A stretch of 52,386 bases of DNA from Acinetobacter sp. MB5 (lineage in GTDB: Bacteria; Pseudomonadota; Gammaproteobacteria; Pseudomonadales; Moraxellaceae). Below the pieces are notes generated by a model, which was not told the origin of the DNA, made no database searches, and saw only the letters and a program-made list of their open reading frames with translations. The stretch lies in contig NZ_POVU01000018.1 of the NCBI RefSeq assembly GCF_003261585.1, forward strand, positions 1 to 52,386. The letters run 5' to 3'. The position numbers and the translations under genes are program-made. Below are positions 7,975 to 17,306 of this stretch, one piece after another (position 1 is the first letter of the stretch; each line of letters opens with the position of its first letter).

Positions 7975-9816
7975 ATGTCACTACTTTTGCAAATCACAAT
8001 TTTTCTGGGTGCCGCCTTAATTCTGGTACCTTTGGGGAAACGCTTTGGTCTGGCCACCGTACTGGGCTATTTGTTCACGGGCATTATTTTAGGGCCGAGC
8101 GTCTTTAATATTGCCAGTGATGCCGATGCCATTATGAACATGGCTGAGTTTGGCGTGATTTTGCTGATGTTCCTGATCGGGCTGGAGCTGCGCCCACAGC
8201 GTTTATGGCAGTTACGCGAATCGATCTTTGCCATGGGCAGCCTGCAAGTCTTTGCCACAGGCTTACTGATTATGCCGATTCTGTACTTTGCCCTGCATTT
8301 GTCGGTTGCCAGTAGCTTTGTAATAGGCTTTGCTCTCGCACTCTCTTCAACCGCCTTTGTGCTGCAACTCCTCACAGAAAAACAGCAACTGAATACCACC
8401 TACGGGCAAAAAGCCTTTTCGGTGTTGTTATTTCAAGATATTGCCGCGATTCCCTTACTGGCGACCATTCCAATTTTGGCAGGCAACCAGTCGACACATC
8501 ACGGGATCGCCTACTTCGCTGCGATTATTGCCACCTTTAGCGGCCTGTTTTTATTTAGCCGTTTTGTGATGCGTCCATTTTTCCGCTTTGTGGCAAAAAG
8601 TGGCGCCAGCGAACTGATTACTGCGGTGGCGCTGTTTATTGTGCTTTCTGTGGTTCTGCTGATGCAAACCCTTGGAATTAGTGTCACGCTTGGCGCATTT
8701 TTAACAGGCGTGCTGTTAGCCGACTCTGAGTTTCGGCATGAACTTGAAGCCAGTATCGCGCCATTTAAAGGGCTGTTACTCGGTCTGTTTTTTATGACCG
8801 TGGGCATGACCACACAACTGTCTTTGCTACAAACCATGCCCGAAGTCATTATCGGGGGTGCGGTGGCATTATTGCTAATTAAAGCCTGCATCATGACCCT
8901 GATCGGGCGTTTTTATCACAACAGTTGGAAAAACAGTTTATTACTCGGAACCTGCTTGGCTCAAGGCGGAGAATTCGCTTTTGTGGTACTGACCGCTGCA
9001 CAAGATTCAGGCGTACTGGGCAATCATTTACTGGAACCTGTCAGTCTAATTGTGACGTTATCGATGACCTTAACCCCGTTATTGTTCTGGGTGGTGAGTC
9101 GCTGGATTGCGCCACGTTTTGACCGTCAGGAACAGCCCGCTTATGACGACATTCCCAACCAGAACAATCCGATGATTATTGCGGGATTTGGTCGTTTTGG
9201 ACAAATCATTGCGCGGATTGCACGTCTGCAACATATTCCCTTCACCGCAATTGACCATAGCCTGCAACAGGTTGATTTCGTCAGAAAGTATGGCAGTACG
9301 CTGTACTATGGCGATGTCACCCAACCTGAGATCTTGCGCTCGGCAGGCATCGAAAATGCCAAAATCTTTATTCTGGCAATTGATGATGTGGAAGATTCAC
9401 TGAATGTCGCTCGGCATATTACCCTGAATTATCCCAACATTACCTTACTGGCACGGGCACGCGACCGCCATCATGTCCACTTACTGCGTGATTTGGGCGT
9501 GAATTTTATTTGGCGGGAAACCTATTTATCTTCGCTCGGGATGGCCTATCGCGCCTTACGTGAACTGGGAATTGATGACGCTACGGCCTATCAGAAAATT
9601 GAAGTGTTTCGAGATTGTGATGAAAAGTTACTTCTGGAACAGCAAAATATTTATAATGATGAACAGAAAATTTTTGAAACGCATCGTAATGCCCTAGCAG
9701 AGCTTGAGCACCTGTTTGAGAGCGATGCCTTTGTTGAGAAAAAGAACCAAGATGTCAATTTGCGCCGTGGTTTAGATCAGCAACGCATCAATGTGACGCG
9801 AGATGAGTCTGAGTAA
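7975..9816 (+). CDS. KefB/KefC-type cation:proton antiporter (CPA2) with TrkA-N domain
   Basis: 613 residues. Roughly the first 380 form a dozen membrane helices of the Na+/H+ exchanger (CPA2) type. A cytosolic Rossmann-like TrkA-N domain follows, with the nucleotide-binding glycine motif IIAGFGRFGQII and the segment YYGDVTQPEILRSAGIENAK. Glutathione-gated KefC proteins share this layout and export K+ in exchange for H+ during electrophile stress; whether this one is glutathione-gated cannot be seen. No KefF/KefG ancillary gene is adjacent. It is separated by 122 bp from priA and followed closely by hslO. Confidence 0.85.
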   Translation: MSLLLQITIFLGAALILVPLGKRFGLATVLGYLFTGIILGPSVFNIASDADAIMNMAEFGVILLMFLIGLELRPQRLWQLRESIFAMGSLQVFATGLLIMPILYFALHLSVASSFVIGFALALSSTAFVLQLLTEKQQLNTTYGQKAFSVLLFQDIAAIPLLATIPILAGNQSTHHGIAYFAAIIATFSGLFLFSRFVMRPFFRFVAKSGASELITAVALFIVLSVVLLMQTLGISVTLGAFLTGVLLADSEFRHELEASIAPFKGLLLGLFFMTVGMTTQLSLLQTMPEVIIGGAVALLLIKACIMTLIGRFYHNSWKNSLLLGTCLAQGGEFAFVVLTAAQDSGVLGNHLLEPVSLIVTLSMTLTPLLFWVVSRWIAPRFDRQEQPAYDDIPNQNNPMIIAGFGRFGQIIARIARLQHIPFTAIDHSLQQVDFVRKYGSTLYYGDVTQPEILRSAGIENAKIFILAIDDVEDSLNVARHITLNYPNITLLARARDRHHVHLLRDLGVNFIWRETYLSSLGMAYRALRELGIDDATAYQKIEVFRDCDEKLLLEQQNIYNDEQKIFETHRNALAELEHLFESDAFVEKKNQDVNLRRGLDQQRINVTRDESE

Positions 9817-9866
9817 CTTGTGTTTTAGAAGATCATCTCCATTAAGACAGGGTCTTGGAGAAATAT

Positions 9867-10742
9867 ATGTCTAATTTACGTCAACGTTTTTATATTGAAA
9901 ACTGCCCTGTTCGCGGCGAAGTGGTTCATCTTGAAGAAGCACTGCATACCATTTTGCAAAAGCGTGACTACCCACAAGCCGTACAGATTTTATTGGGTGA
10001 AATGCTCAGCGCGACAGCGTTGCTTGCTAGCACCTTAAAAATCAAAGGTCGTATCAGCCTGCAAATTCAGGCACAAGGCACGTTTAAATGGGCGATGGCA
10101 GAATGTAATCACTTGGGTGAAGTTCGTGCTTTAGCTGACTTTGAACAAGACCCGCGTTTTGAGCAGGCAACCGACAGCAGCACGGTATTGGCAGCACTCA
10201 GCCAACCTGTTTTGTTTATCAATATTGAGCCTGAATTTGGTGAGCGCTATCAAGGGATTGTGCCTTTAGACCAACCAACTTTGGCTGGCTGTTTGATGCA
10301 GTACTATGATTTATCTGCACAAATTCCAACGCGTATTGTTTTGGCAAGTACAGAAAAACGTACAGGTGGTTTATTGATTCAGCTCCTTCCACGTAACAGC
10401 GAAGAAGAACAGCAATTTGTCGATGAAGACCTGTGGCCACGTCTGATTATGCTGACCCAAACGCTGAAAACCGAAGAACTGACCGATCTTAGCGCCAACG
10501 AAATTCTCTATCGTTTATACAACGAAGAAGATGTGCGTTTGCCTGAAGTTGAACAGCTTCAGTTTGGCTGCACCTGCTCGAAAGATAAGTGTGCCAATGC
10601 TCTGATTCAGATTGGTATTTCGGCTGTGAAAGAGACGCTTGAATTCCAAAATCCAATCGAGATGGACTGCCAATTCTGCAATCATAAATATTTATTTACG
10701 GCTGAAGAAGCATTGGGCTTGTTTGGCGAGCATTTAAGTTAA
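9867..10742 (+). CDS. hslO: Redox-regulated chaperone Hsp33
   Basis: 291 residues. The C-terminal zinc-binding redox switch is visible as GCTCSKDKC and DCQFCNHKY, i.e. two close cysteine pairs that release zinc and form disulfides on oxidation, turning on holdase activity. The N-terminal half matches the Hsp33 substrate-binding fold (RGEVVHLEEAL, LLGEMLSATALL). The ATG at 9867 has GGAG about 8 nt upstream and is preferred over a TTG at 9855. It lies 50 bp after the Kef-type antiporter; both answer oxidative/electrophile stress, so co-transcription is plausible. Confidence 0.93.
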   Translation: MSNLRQRFYIENCPVRGEVVHLEEALHTILQKRDYPQAVQILLGEMLSATALLASTLKIKGRISLQIQAQGTFKWAMAECNHLGEVRALADFEQDPRFEQATDSSTVLAALSQPVLFINIEPEFGERYQGIVPLDQPTLAGCLMQYYDLSAQIPTRIVLASTEKRTGGLLIQLLPRNSEEEQQFVDEDLWPRLIMLTQTLKTEELTDLSANEILYRLYNEEDVRLPEVEQLQFGCTCSKDKCANALIQIGISAVKETLEFQNPIEMDCQFCNHKYLFTAEEALGLFGEHLS

Positions 10743-10752
10743 ATCTTAAAAA

Positions 10753-10783
10753 AGATGAATTGAAGTCAGACTTCAATTCATCT
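10753..10783 (-). terminator. Terminator with a 15-bp perfect inverted repeat between hslO and garD
   Basis: AGATGAATTGAAGTC at 10753-10767 is repeated inverted at 10769-10783 around a single central base. On the minus strand it is followed by six Ts, so it should terminate garD; hslO converges on it from the other side. Confidence 0.8.
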
Positions 10784-10795
10784 GAACGCAAAAAA

Positions 10796-12346
10796 TCAGG
10801 TCACAGGTGCAGGGTTAAACACCGCCAATGAGTTGTGAATACCCCACTTGTCTGACCATGTTTGTTTTTCCCCACTGGCGACGGCCAAAATCAGTTCAAA
10901 CAATTCCCAGCCAACTTGTTCAATACTTTTCTTCCCAATCGCGATATCCCCTGCACTAATATCAATCAGGTCTGACCAACGATTGGCAATGTTGTTACGG
11001 CTCGCCATTTTAATCACAGGCACAGCCGCTAAACCATACGGCGTTCCGCGCCCAGTGGTAAACACCTGAACCGTAATCCCCGATGCCATTTGCTGCGTAC
11101 CACAAATAAAATCACTCGATGGCGTTGCCGCAAAGATCAGCCCTTTTTTGCTTGGCTTTTGCCCAGGGGAAAGTACTTCCACAATCGCTGAAGTGCCTGA
11201 TTTGGCAATTGATCCCATGGCTTTTTCCACGATGTTATTCAGACCACCTTTTTTATTGCCTGGTGTGGTGTTGGCGCTTCGATCTACACGTCCTGCCGCC
11301 AAATAATCATCGTACCACTGCATTTCACGAATCAGATCTTTGGCCACCTGTTCATCGGCTGCACGTGGTGTCAGTAAATGAATCCCATCTCGTACTTCAG
11401 TGACTTCCGAGAACATTACCGTACCACCACAACGCACAATCAAATCGGCAGCAAAACCAACTGCGGGATTCGAGGTCACTCCTGAAAAGGCATCGCTCCC
11501 ACCGCACTGCATACCGACCACTAAATGCTCAGCCGAAACTGTTTCACGTTGGCGCTGATTCAGTTTTTGCAAATGAATTTCAGCCACTGCCAAAATATGA
11601 TCAATCATGTCCTGAAAGCCCAAATGCCGTTCATCTTGCAAACGTACAATGTCTGCATCGGCAACTGGAATCCGTTTACTGTTGGCATCGACTTCATTTA
11701 ACAGACGTTCAGGCTGTAATTTTTCACAGCCCAGACTCACCACCATCACTTCTCCACCAAAGTTTGGATTCAGTGCAAGGTTGTGAATGGTGCGAATCGG
11801 CACGACTGCCGCAGGTGCATCAATTGCAACGCCACAACCATATAAATGGTTTAAACCCACCACACCATCGACATTCGGGTATTTTGGCAGGACTTCGCGT
11901 TCAATGATTTTCACCACATAATCCACAATGCCTTCAACACAGTTCACACTGGTGGTGATTGCCAGCAGGTTTTTGGTTCCCACGCTGCCATCGGCATTTT
12001 TATAACCTTGAAACGTATAACCTGTCAGCGACTCAAGTTTCGGCGCTGGACGGGTTGCCATTTCCAGTTCATTCAGATTTGGCGGTGTCGGCATGCGAGT
12101 GACGGCTTCATTGACCCAACGCCCTTGCGGTAAGTCTTCATTGGCATAGCCAATAATTTCCCCATAACGAATGATGGGATCATCAAGTTTTAAATGACTT
12201 AAAGTGACTTTATGACCTTGCGGGATATCATCCACCAAAGTGATCTGATGTTCCTCGATATAAGTGCCTTTGGGCAATCCACCATCATTGACCACAATAG
12301 CCACATTGTCCTGAGCGTGAATTTGAATTAAGAGTGGTCTTTGCAT
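10796..12346 (-). CDS. garD: Galactarate dehydratase
   Basis: 516 residues of the UxaA/GarD family. A short N-terminal SAF-type domain (about residues 1-85) is followed by the large catalytic region with [53 protein letters not shown] and [11 protein letters not shown]. It dehydrates galactarate to 5-dehydro-4-deoxy-glucarate with Fe2+. Altronate dehydratase is a sister family, but the kdgD, dioxovalerate dehydrogenase and uronate dehydrogenase neighbours favour the hexarate reaction. It is divergent from kdgD across a 383-bp regulatory gap. Confidence 0.88.
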   Translation of the reverse strand: MQRPLLIQIHAQDNVAIVVNDGGLPKGTYIEEHQITLVDDIPQGHKVTLSHLKLDDPIIRYGEIIGYANEDLPQGRWVNEAVTRMPTPPNLNELEMATRPAPKLESLTGYTFQGYKNADGSVGTKNLLAITTSVNCVEGIVDYVVKIIEREVLPKYPNVDGVVGLNHLYGCGVAIDAPAAVVPIRTIHNLALNPNFGGEVMVVSLGCEKLQPERLLNEVDANSKRIPVADADIVRLQDERHLGFQDMIDHILAVAEIHLQKLNQRQRETVSAEHLVVGMQCGGSDAFSGVTSNPAVGFAADLIVRCGGTVMFSEVTEVRDGIHLLTPRAADEQVAKDLIREMQWYDDYLAAGRVDRSANTTPGNKKGGLNNIVEKAMGSIAKSGTSAIVEVLSPGQKPSKKGLIFAATPSSDFICGTQQMASGITVQVFTTGRGTPYGLAAVPVIKMASRNNIANRWSDLIDISAGDIAIGKKSIEQVGWELFELILAVASGEKQTWSDKWGIHNSLAVFNPAPVT

Positions 12347-12729
12347 GTTTATTCCCTAATAGCAATCCAACACGAAATCATCCCGAACGTGTATGAAGCA
12401 GATTGTGCCGTACTTCAGTGAGCCAACACCAGCTGTTTCATGTGTGAATGATTTTAACTGATATGACATCTTATGTTTTTTTGCATTTTTTCTGCAAGTC
12501 ATTTTTATATCCGACTTACAAAAATCTCAAATTCACGCGGTCATCAGATCAATACAACAGGGCAAATAAAAATAATTTAAATAAAAAATATGATTATTTA
12601 TAAATAACTTAAAATCATATTTTCATTTTTATCCTGCTCCGTATTTAAAAAGCACTTGGATGAAGAAAATTTATATTATAAGATGTCTGACATCTACCCT
12701 AATCTAGACACAAATACGGAGTACTGCAC
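12347..12729. promoter_or_regulatory. Divergent garD-kdgD control region with palindromic operator
   Basis: A 383-bp AT-rich gap. A perfect 15-bp palindrome, AGATGTC-T-GACATCT, lies at 12681-12695; its GTCTGAC core fits the GT-N3-AC style of FadR-type GntR operators. It overlaps a candidate kdgD promoter, TTGGAT at 12656-12661 and TAAGAT at 12679-12684 with a 17-bp spacer. The 10-mer ATAAGATGTC containing the left half-site (12678-12687) recurs inverted at 12465-12474, on the garD side. Binding by the GntR protein encoded at 15321 would coordinate both directions. No gene is seen in the gap. Confidence 0.5.
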
Positions 12730-13641
12730 ATGGATGCTTTGGAGTTAAAAAATATTATTTCTGATGGTTTATTGTCTTTCCCTGTCACCGATTTCGATGC
12801 ACAAGGCGACTTTGACCAGCAATCTTATATCAAGCGCTTAGAATGGCTTGCACCTTATGGCGCGAGCGCCCTGTTTGCTGCAGGCGGTACAGGCGAATTT
12901 TTCTCATTGACCAACAATGAATACAGCCAAGTGATCAAAACTGCGGTCGATACTTGCCGTGGTGAAGTACCGATTATTGCAGGTGCTGGTGGCCCAACAC
13001 GCCAAGCAATTGCGTATGCACAAGAAGCTGAACGTTTAGGTGCACACGGTATTTTGCTTATGCCACATTACTTGACTGAAGCAAGTCAGGAAGGCTTGAT
13101 CGAACATGTCAAACAAGTCTGTGATTCTGTTGACTTTGGCGTAATTTTCTATAACCGCAGCGTGTCTAAACTTTCTGTTGAGTCATTGCAGAAACTCACT
13201 GAAATGTGTCCAAACCTTGTGGGCTTTAAAGATGGTTTAGGTCAAATCGACACCATTACTTCAGTCACACATGCTTTGGGTGATCGTTTGGCGTATTTGG
13301 GTGGTTTACCAACGGCTGAAATTTTTGCAGCGCCGTATAAAGCTTTGGGTGTGCCAGTTTATTCATCAGCAGTATTTAACTTTATTCCAAAAACTGCGAT
13401 GGAATTCTTCCATGCAATTCGTAGTGAAGACCACGCGACTGTCAACCGTTTACTGGATGATTTCTTCCTGCCTTACATTAAAATCCGTGACCGTAAACAA
13501 GGTTATGCCGTGAGTATTGTCAAAGCGGGCGCGAAAATTGTCGGTCACGATGCAGGCCCAGTTCGTCCACCACTCAGCGATTTGGATGCAACAGAAATGC
13601 AAATGTTGGCTGAACTGATTGAAAAATTAGGTCCACAATAA
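12730..13641 (+). CDS. kdgD: 5-dehydro-4-deoxyglucarate dehydratase
   Basis: 303 residues of the DHDPS/N-acetylneuraminate lyase superfamily. The substrate-loop motif [12 protein letters not shown] and the Schiff-base lysine region [11 protein letters not shown] are visible, and the tyrosine of VIFYNRS matches the family's catalytic tyrosine. It dehydrates and decarboxylates 5-dehydro-4-deoxyglucarate to 2,5-dioxovalerate. The next gene, 16 bp away, consumes that product. The start has a GGAG motif upstream and lies just downstream of the palindromic operator. Confidence 0.9.
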   Translation: MDALELKNIISDGLLSFPVTDFDAQGDFDQQSYIKRLEWLAPYGASALFAAGGTGEFFSLTNNEYSQVIKTAVDTCRGEVPIIAGAGGPTRQAIAYAQEAERLGAHGILLMPHYLTEASQEGLIEHVKQVCDSVDFGVIFYNRSVSKLSVESLQKLTEMCPNLVGFKDGLGQIDTITSVTHALGDRLAYLGGLPTAEIFAAPYKALGVPVYSSAVFNFIPKTAMEFFHAIRSEDHATVNRLLDDFFLPYIKIRDRKQGYAVSIVKAGAKIVGHDAGPVRPPLSDLDATEMQMLAELIEKLGPQ

Positions 13642-13657
13642 TTTAACGAGGTTAGCC

Positions 13658-15244
13658 ATGTTACAGATTTTAGGGCAACAATTTATTGATGGGCAACGTG
13701 TGGCAGCAAATGCTGCTGCTCTGGACAGTATTGATGCCAGCAGTTATGCCGCAACAGGGCATCAATTTTGCCAAGCGACACTGGATGAAGTGAACCTTGC
13801 GGTTGCTGCTGCACAGCGCGCCTTTGCTGTCTATAGCCAGACATCACCTGAACAGCGTGCCACTTTTTTAGAAGAAATTGCTACACAAATCGAAGCCTTG
13901 GGTAGCCAACTACAAGAAGTGGCTGTCGTTGAAACAGGTTTACCCCTCGGACGCCTGCAAGGTGAAACAGGTCGCGTGACTGGGCAATTACGTTTATTCG
14001 CTACCTTATTACGTCGTGGAGATTTTTTAGGGGCGCGCATCGACTTGGCATTGCCTGAGCGTAAGCCTTTACCGCGCGTCGATTTGCGTCAGTGCAAAAT
14101 TGCCCTTGGCCCTGTTGCCGTCTTTGGTGCAAGTAACTTCCCGTTGGCTTTCTCCACTGCTGGCGGTGATACGGTTGCAGCACTGGCTGCGGGTTGCCCT
14201 GTGGTATTTAAAGCCCACTCTGGCCACATGGCAACGGCTGACCTTGTGGCACAAGCGATTGTGAAAGCAATTGAAGTGTGTCAGCTTCCAACAGGCACCT
14301 TTAACATGATTTTCGGGGCGCGTGTCGGTGCAGATCTTGTGGCACATCCACAGATTCAAGCGGTCGGTTTTACAGGTTCTCTGGAAGGCGGCATGGCGTT
14401 GTATCATATTGCCCAGAACCGTCCACAGCCGATTCCTGTATTTGCCGAAATGTCGAGCATTAACCCTGTGGTGGTGTTACCAAATGCCTTGGCACAACGT
14501 GGCGAACAGATTGCTAAAGATACGGTGGCGTCGTTTACCCTCGGTTGTGGTCAGTTCTGTACTAAACCAGGTCTGATTGTCGGGGTAAAAAGTCCAGCCT
14601 TTGATGCCTTTATTCAACAGTTAGTCGCATCAACACAAGCGGCTGCGCCACAAGTCATGTTGAATGCAGGAACACTGAAAAGCTATCAACACGGCGTACA
14701 AGCGTTAAATGAAGAAGCAGGTTTCAGCTGTCTTGCACAAGGTCAAACTGCCGAGCAAGCTTCACAAGCCACAGCACATTTATTTCAGGCAGAGCAAAGT
14801 GTCTTGCTGTCAGGCAATGCCAAATTGCAGCACGAAGTCTTTGGCCCAGTGTCAATTGTAATTGCGGTGGATGATGTTGCGACTTTACATGCAGGCTTAC
14901 AAGCACTTGCAGGTCAGTTGACAGCAACTATCATCTCCGAAGATGCCGATTTGGCAGAAGCAGGCGAACTCCTACAATTGCTTAGCCATAAAGCAGGACG
15001 TGTCTTGTTTAATGGCTTCCCGACGGGTGTAGAAGTCAGTGATGCGATGGTGCATGGTGGTCCATTCCCTGCAACCAGTGATTCACGAGGGACATCGGTA
15101 GGTACAGCGGCAATTGAGCGCTTCCTGCGTCCTGTGTGCTACCAAAACACACCACAAGCCTTGTTACCTGCTGCACTACAAGACCATAACCCGCTCGGCA
15201 TTGTCCGTTTGGTCAATGGTCAGTGGAATGCGGCTGCACTTTAA
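13658..15244 (+). CDS. 2,5-dioxovalerate (alpha-ketoglutarate semialdehyde) dehydrogenase
   Basis: 528-residue NAD(P)-dependent aldehyde dehydrogenase. The cofactor region GPVAVFGASNFPLAFS, the glutamate in FAEMSSINPVV and the nucleophilic cysteine in GCGQFCTKPG are present, as is the C-terminal GFPTGVEVSDAMVHGGPFPAT segment typical of the dioxovalerate/ketoglutarate-semialdehyde subgroup. It oxidises 2,5-dioxovalerate to 2-oxoglutarate, feeding the TCA cycle. It is 16 bp downstream of kdgD, with AACGAGG as ribosome site, and is closed by a terminator. Confidence 0.88.
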   Translation: MLQILGQQFIDGQRVAANAAALDSIDASSYAATGHQFCQATLDEVNLAVAAAQRAFAVYSQTSPEQRATFLEEIATQIEALGSQLQEVAVVETGLPLGRLQGETGRVTGQLRLFATLLRRGDFLGARIDLALPERKPLPRVDLRQCKIALGPVAVFGASNFPLAFSTAGGDTVAALAAGCPVVFKAHSGHMATADLVAQAIVKAIEVCQLPTGTFNMIFGARVGADLVAHPQIQAVGFTGSLEGGMALYHIAQNRPQPIPVFAEMSSINPVVVLPNALAQRGEQIAKDTVASFTLGCGQFCTKPGLIVGVKSPAFDAFIQQLVASTQAAAPQVMLNAGTLKSYQHGVQALNEEAGFSCLAQGQTAEQASQATAHLFQAEQSVLLSGNAKLQHEVFGPVSIVIAVDDVATLHAGLQALAGQLTATIISEDADLAEAGELLQLLSHKAGRVLFNGFPTGVEVSDAMVHGGPFPATSDSRGTSVGTAAIERFLRPVCYQNTPQALLPAALQDHNPLGIVRLVNGQWNAAAL

Positions 15245-15255
15245 GTCCCAATAGA

Positions 15256-15293
15256 AGACAGCCAGTTTTTCTGAAAGCTGGCTATCTTTTTTT
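15256..15293 (+). terminator. Intrinsic terminator after the dioxovalerate dehydrogenase gene
   Basis: The stem AGACAGCCAG / CTGGCTATCT (one mismatch) encloses a loop of about 12 nt and is followed by eight Ts. It separates the kdgD operon from the regulator gene. Confidence 0.85.
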
Positions 15294-15320
15294 CAATGAC
15301 CGATGGATAGGACATTGCCA

Positions 15321-16034
15321 ATGACAGACCTCGCAAAAAATAAAAATACCGTCAAACTCAGTCATGCCATTGTGGAACAATTCATTCAGCAGATTCAGTC
15401 TGGTCACTATCAAACAGGCGATAAAATTCCCAGCGAACTGGAACTGATTACTCAGTTTGATGTCAGCCGCTCTGTGATTCGTGAAGCCGTGACCGAACTG
15501 CGCTCTTTGGGCTTTGTCGAAACCCGACACGGTATTGGCACTTTTGTCAAAGAACAGCCCGATGCCCAGTCTTTTCTGCTTTCCAATGCCAGCCTTGCTA
15601 CACTCAATGATATTTTGGCGCTACTCGAACTGCGCATCAGTTTAGAAACCGAAGCGGTGTTTTTGGCTGCCGAACGGCGACAGCCACAGCACTTGGAAAA
15701 AATGCAGCGTGCCTTGCAGGATTTTCAGCAGCACATTCATTCCTCTGCCCTCGATGGTACGGTACTTGCCGACTACCATTTTCATATCGCGATTGCTGAA
15801 GCCTCGGGCAATCAATACTTTGTTGATTTTCTGAAATATTTAGGGGAAAAGATCATTCCGCGCGCACGACTGCGTTCAATTGAGCTCAATCCCGATACTC
15901 GTCTGGACTATCTCAATAACGTGCATTTAGAGCACCTGAATATTTTTAAAGCCATTTTGGATCAGGATGCTGCCCTTGCGCGGCAAATGATGCGCGCGCA
16001 TTTAGGCAAGAGTTTGAAGAAATTTAAAAGCTAA
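15321..16034 (+). CDS. GntR-family (FadR/FCD subgroup) transcriptional regulator
   Basis: About 237 residues. The N-terminal winged helix (KIPSELELITQFDVSRSVIR, then the wing ETRHGIGTFV) is followed by an all-helical FCD effector domain carrying histidines typical of a metal site (DYHFHIAIAEASGN). FadR-type regulators of sugar-acid catabolism usually repress until the substrate or an intermediate binds. The start at 15321 has AGGA upstream; an ATG at 15303 lacks one. It lies within the hexuronate cluster, so it is the likely ligand of the palindromes at 12681 and 17265. It ends 3 bp from the convergent dehydrogenase gene. Confidence 0.85.
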   Translation: MTDLAKNKNTVKLSHAIVEQFIQQIQSGHYQTGDKIPSELELITQFDVSRSVIREAVTELRSLGFVETRHGIGTFVKEQPDAQSFLLSNASLATLNDILALLELRISLETEAVFLAAERRQPQHLEKMQRALQDFQQHIHSSALDGTVLADYHFHIAIAEASGNQYFVDFLKYLGEKIIPRARLRSIELNPDTRLDYLNNVHLEHLNIFKAILDQDAALARQMMRAHLGKSLKKFKS

Positions 16035-16037
16035 GAT

Positions 16038-16997
16038 TTACTGAACAAATCCCACCAAGTTCTGTGCAGTCCCCTGCATATTTTGATTCACATTGTCCTG
16101 CAACATATCAAACAGACGCTGCTGGGCTTCATCGGTTGCCCAAGCAATATGTGCCGTAATCATGACATTTGGGCGCTGCACTTTTAATAATGGATGATCG
16201 GCTGGTGGTGGTTCCTGATCCAGTACATCTGCGCCATAGCCTGCCAACAGACCTTGTTCAAGTGCAGTGACCAGATCCTGATTATTCACCAGTCCACCAC
16301 GCCCTGCATTGATTAAAATGGCATTCGGTTTCATCTGCTGAAATACAGCCAAGTCCATCATCTGCTCGGTTTCTGCATTCAGCACACAGTGCAAAGACAC
16401 CACATCGGCTTGGGCAATTGCCTGCTGAAATGGCACATAACCCTCACGGCAAGTTGTCGCCTGTTTATGCTCACTAAAAATCACCTGCATACCAAAAGCA
16501 CGTGCCTTTTCCGCGAGAGACGAACCAATTGTCCCTTTGCCCAAAATCGCCAAGGTTTTGCCTTTAAGTTCACGCATCGGAGCCGCCAAGTAAAATGATG
16601 CATCACCTGACCATTTGCCCTGTTCTACCGCCTGACATTGTGCTGGAAAGTTTTTAATCAGGTTAATCATTAGGGTAAAGGCATGTTCTGCGACCGCATC
16701 GGTTGCCTGACCACGAATATTGCAGACCTTGACACCATGACGTTGCATCAGCTCCAGATCAACATGGTTATAACCTGTTGAACATAGCGCCAGTAATTTC
16801 AAATCTGGATTATGTTCGAGCACCTGCTGATTCACCTCTAACTCACTGACCATCAAGACATCTTGATCATGAACCAAAGTTTCTAATTGCTCCTGCGTCA
16901 TTTGATGATGTTCAGTATATTCAACAGGAAAGGCAAACTTGAATTGCTCTTCAGGAAACAGATACTTATCTGTAAAGGTAATTTTTAGAGGCTGCAT
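16038..16997 (-). CDS. D-2-hydroxyacid dehydrogenase (glycerate/hydroxypyruvate reductase-like)
   Basis: 319 residues. The NAD-binding motif GKGTIGSSLAEKA, the substrate-binding arginine region INAGRGGLVN, the glutamate in LDQEPPP and the catalytic histidine in ITAHIAWAT define the family. It interconverts a 2-oxoacid and a D-2-hydroxyacid; the exact substrate is not visible. It is oriented against its neighbours inside the uronate cluster and shares the 309-bp control region with exuT. The ATG at 16997 is chosen over an in-frame TTG at 17009. A side role in hexuronate metabolism, or hydroxypyruvate/tartronate chemistry, is conjecture. Confidence 0.82.
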   Translation of the reverse strand: MQPLKITFTDKYLFPEEQFKFAFPVEYTEHHQMTQEQLETLVHDQDVLMVSELEVNQQVLEHNPDLKLLALCSTGYNHVDLELMQRHGVKVCNIRGQATDAVAEHAFTLMINLIKNFPAQCQAVEQGKWSGDASFYLAAPMRELKGKTLAILGKGTIGSSLAEKARAFGMQVIFSEHKQATTCREGYVPFQQAIAQADVVSLHCVLNAETEQMMDLAVFQQMKPNAILINAGRGGLVNNQDLVTALEQGLLAGYGADVLDQEPPPADHPLLKVQRPNVMITAHIAWATDEAQQRLFDMLQDNVNQNMQGTAQNLVGFVQ

Positions 16998-17024
16998 AGG
17001 GATGTCCAAGATTCAAAACAATTG

Positions 17025-17036
17025 TATGATATCATA
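17025..17036. promoter_or_regulatory. Palindrome upstream of the hydroxyacid dehydrogenase gene
   Basis: TATGATATCATA is a perfect 12-bp palindrome. The 18-mer starting at 17022 shares TTGTATGA and a CATA at the same spacing with the exuT operator at 17266, suggesting the same regulator acts on both divergent genes. Confidence 0.4.
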
Positions 17037-17229
17037 TATCAATAATTCGATTAACACGTTAAATATTATTCGATTCTACTCAACACATTGTTTGTATTCA
17101 GGTATTCCATAATTTCATTAGCAATCATACCTATCGTTACACAACCACAATATAAAAATATATTTTAATTAAAAACAAAAGCTTAATAAAAAATCATCTT
17201 CTCATTTTCAAATTATCCAATTTAAAGTG

Positions 17230-17284
17230 TTGTGTCTAAAAATTCTCCTCGATATACTAAAGATGTTGTATGACGACATACAAC
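17230..17284 (+). promoter_or_regulatory. exuT promoter with overlapping operator
   Basis: TTGTGT at 17230-17235 and TATACT at 17253-17258 have a 17-bp spacer, predicting a start near 17265. Exactly there begins an inverted repeat, GTTGTATG at 17265-17272 and CATACAAC at 17277-17284. A protein bound here would block initiation, so repression of transporter expression is predicted. Confidence 0.6.
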
Positions 17285-17306
17285 TAATGTTTAAAGGGAA
17301 TCAAAC

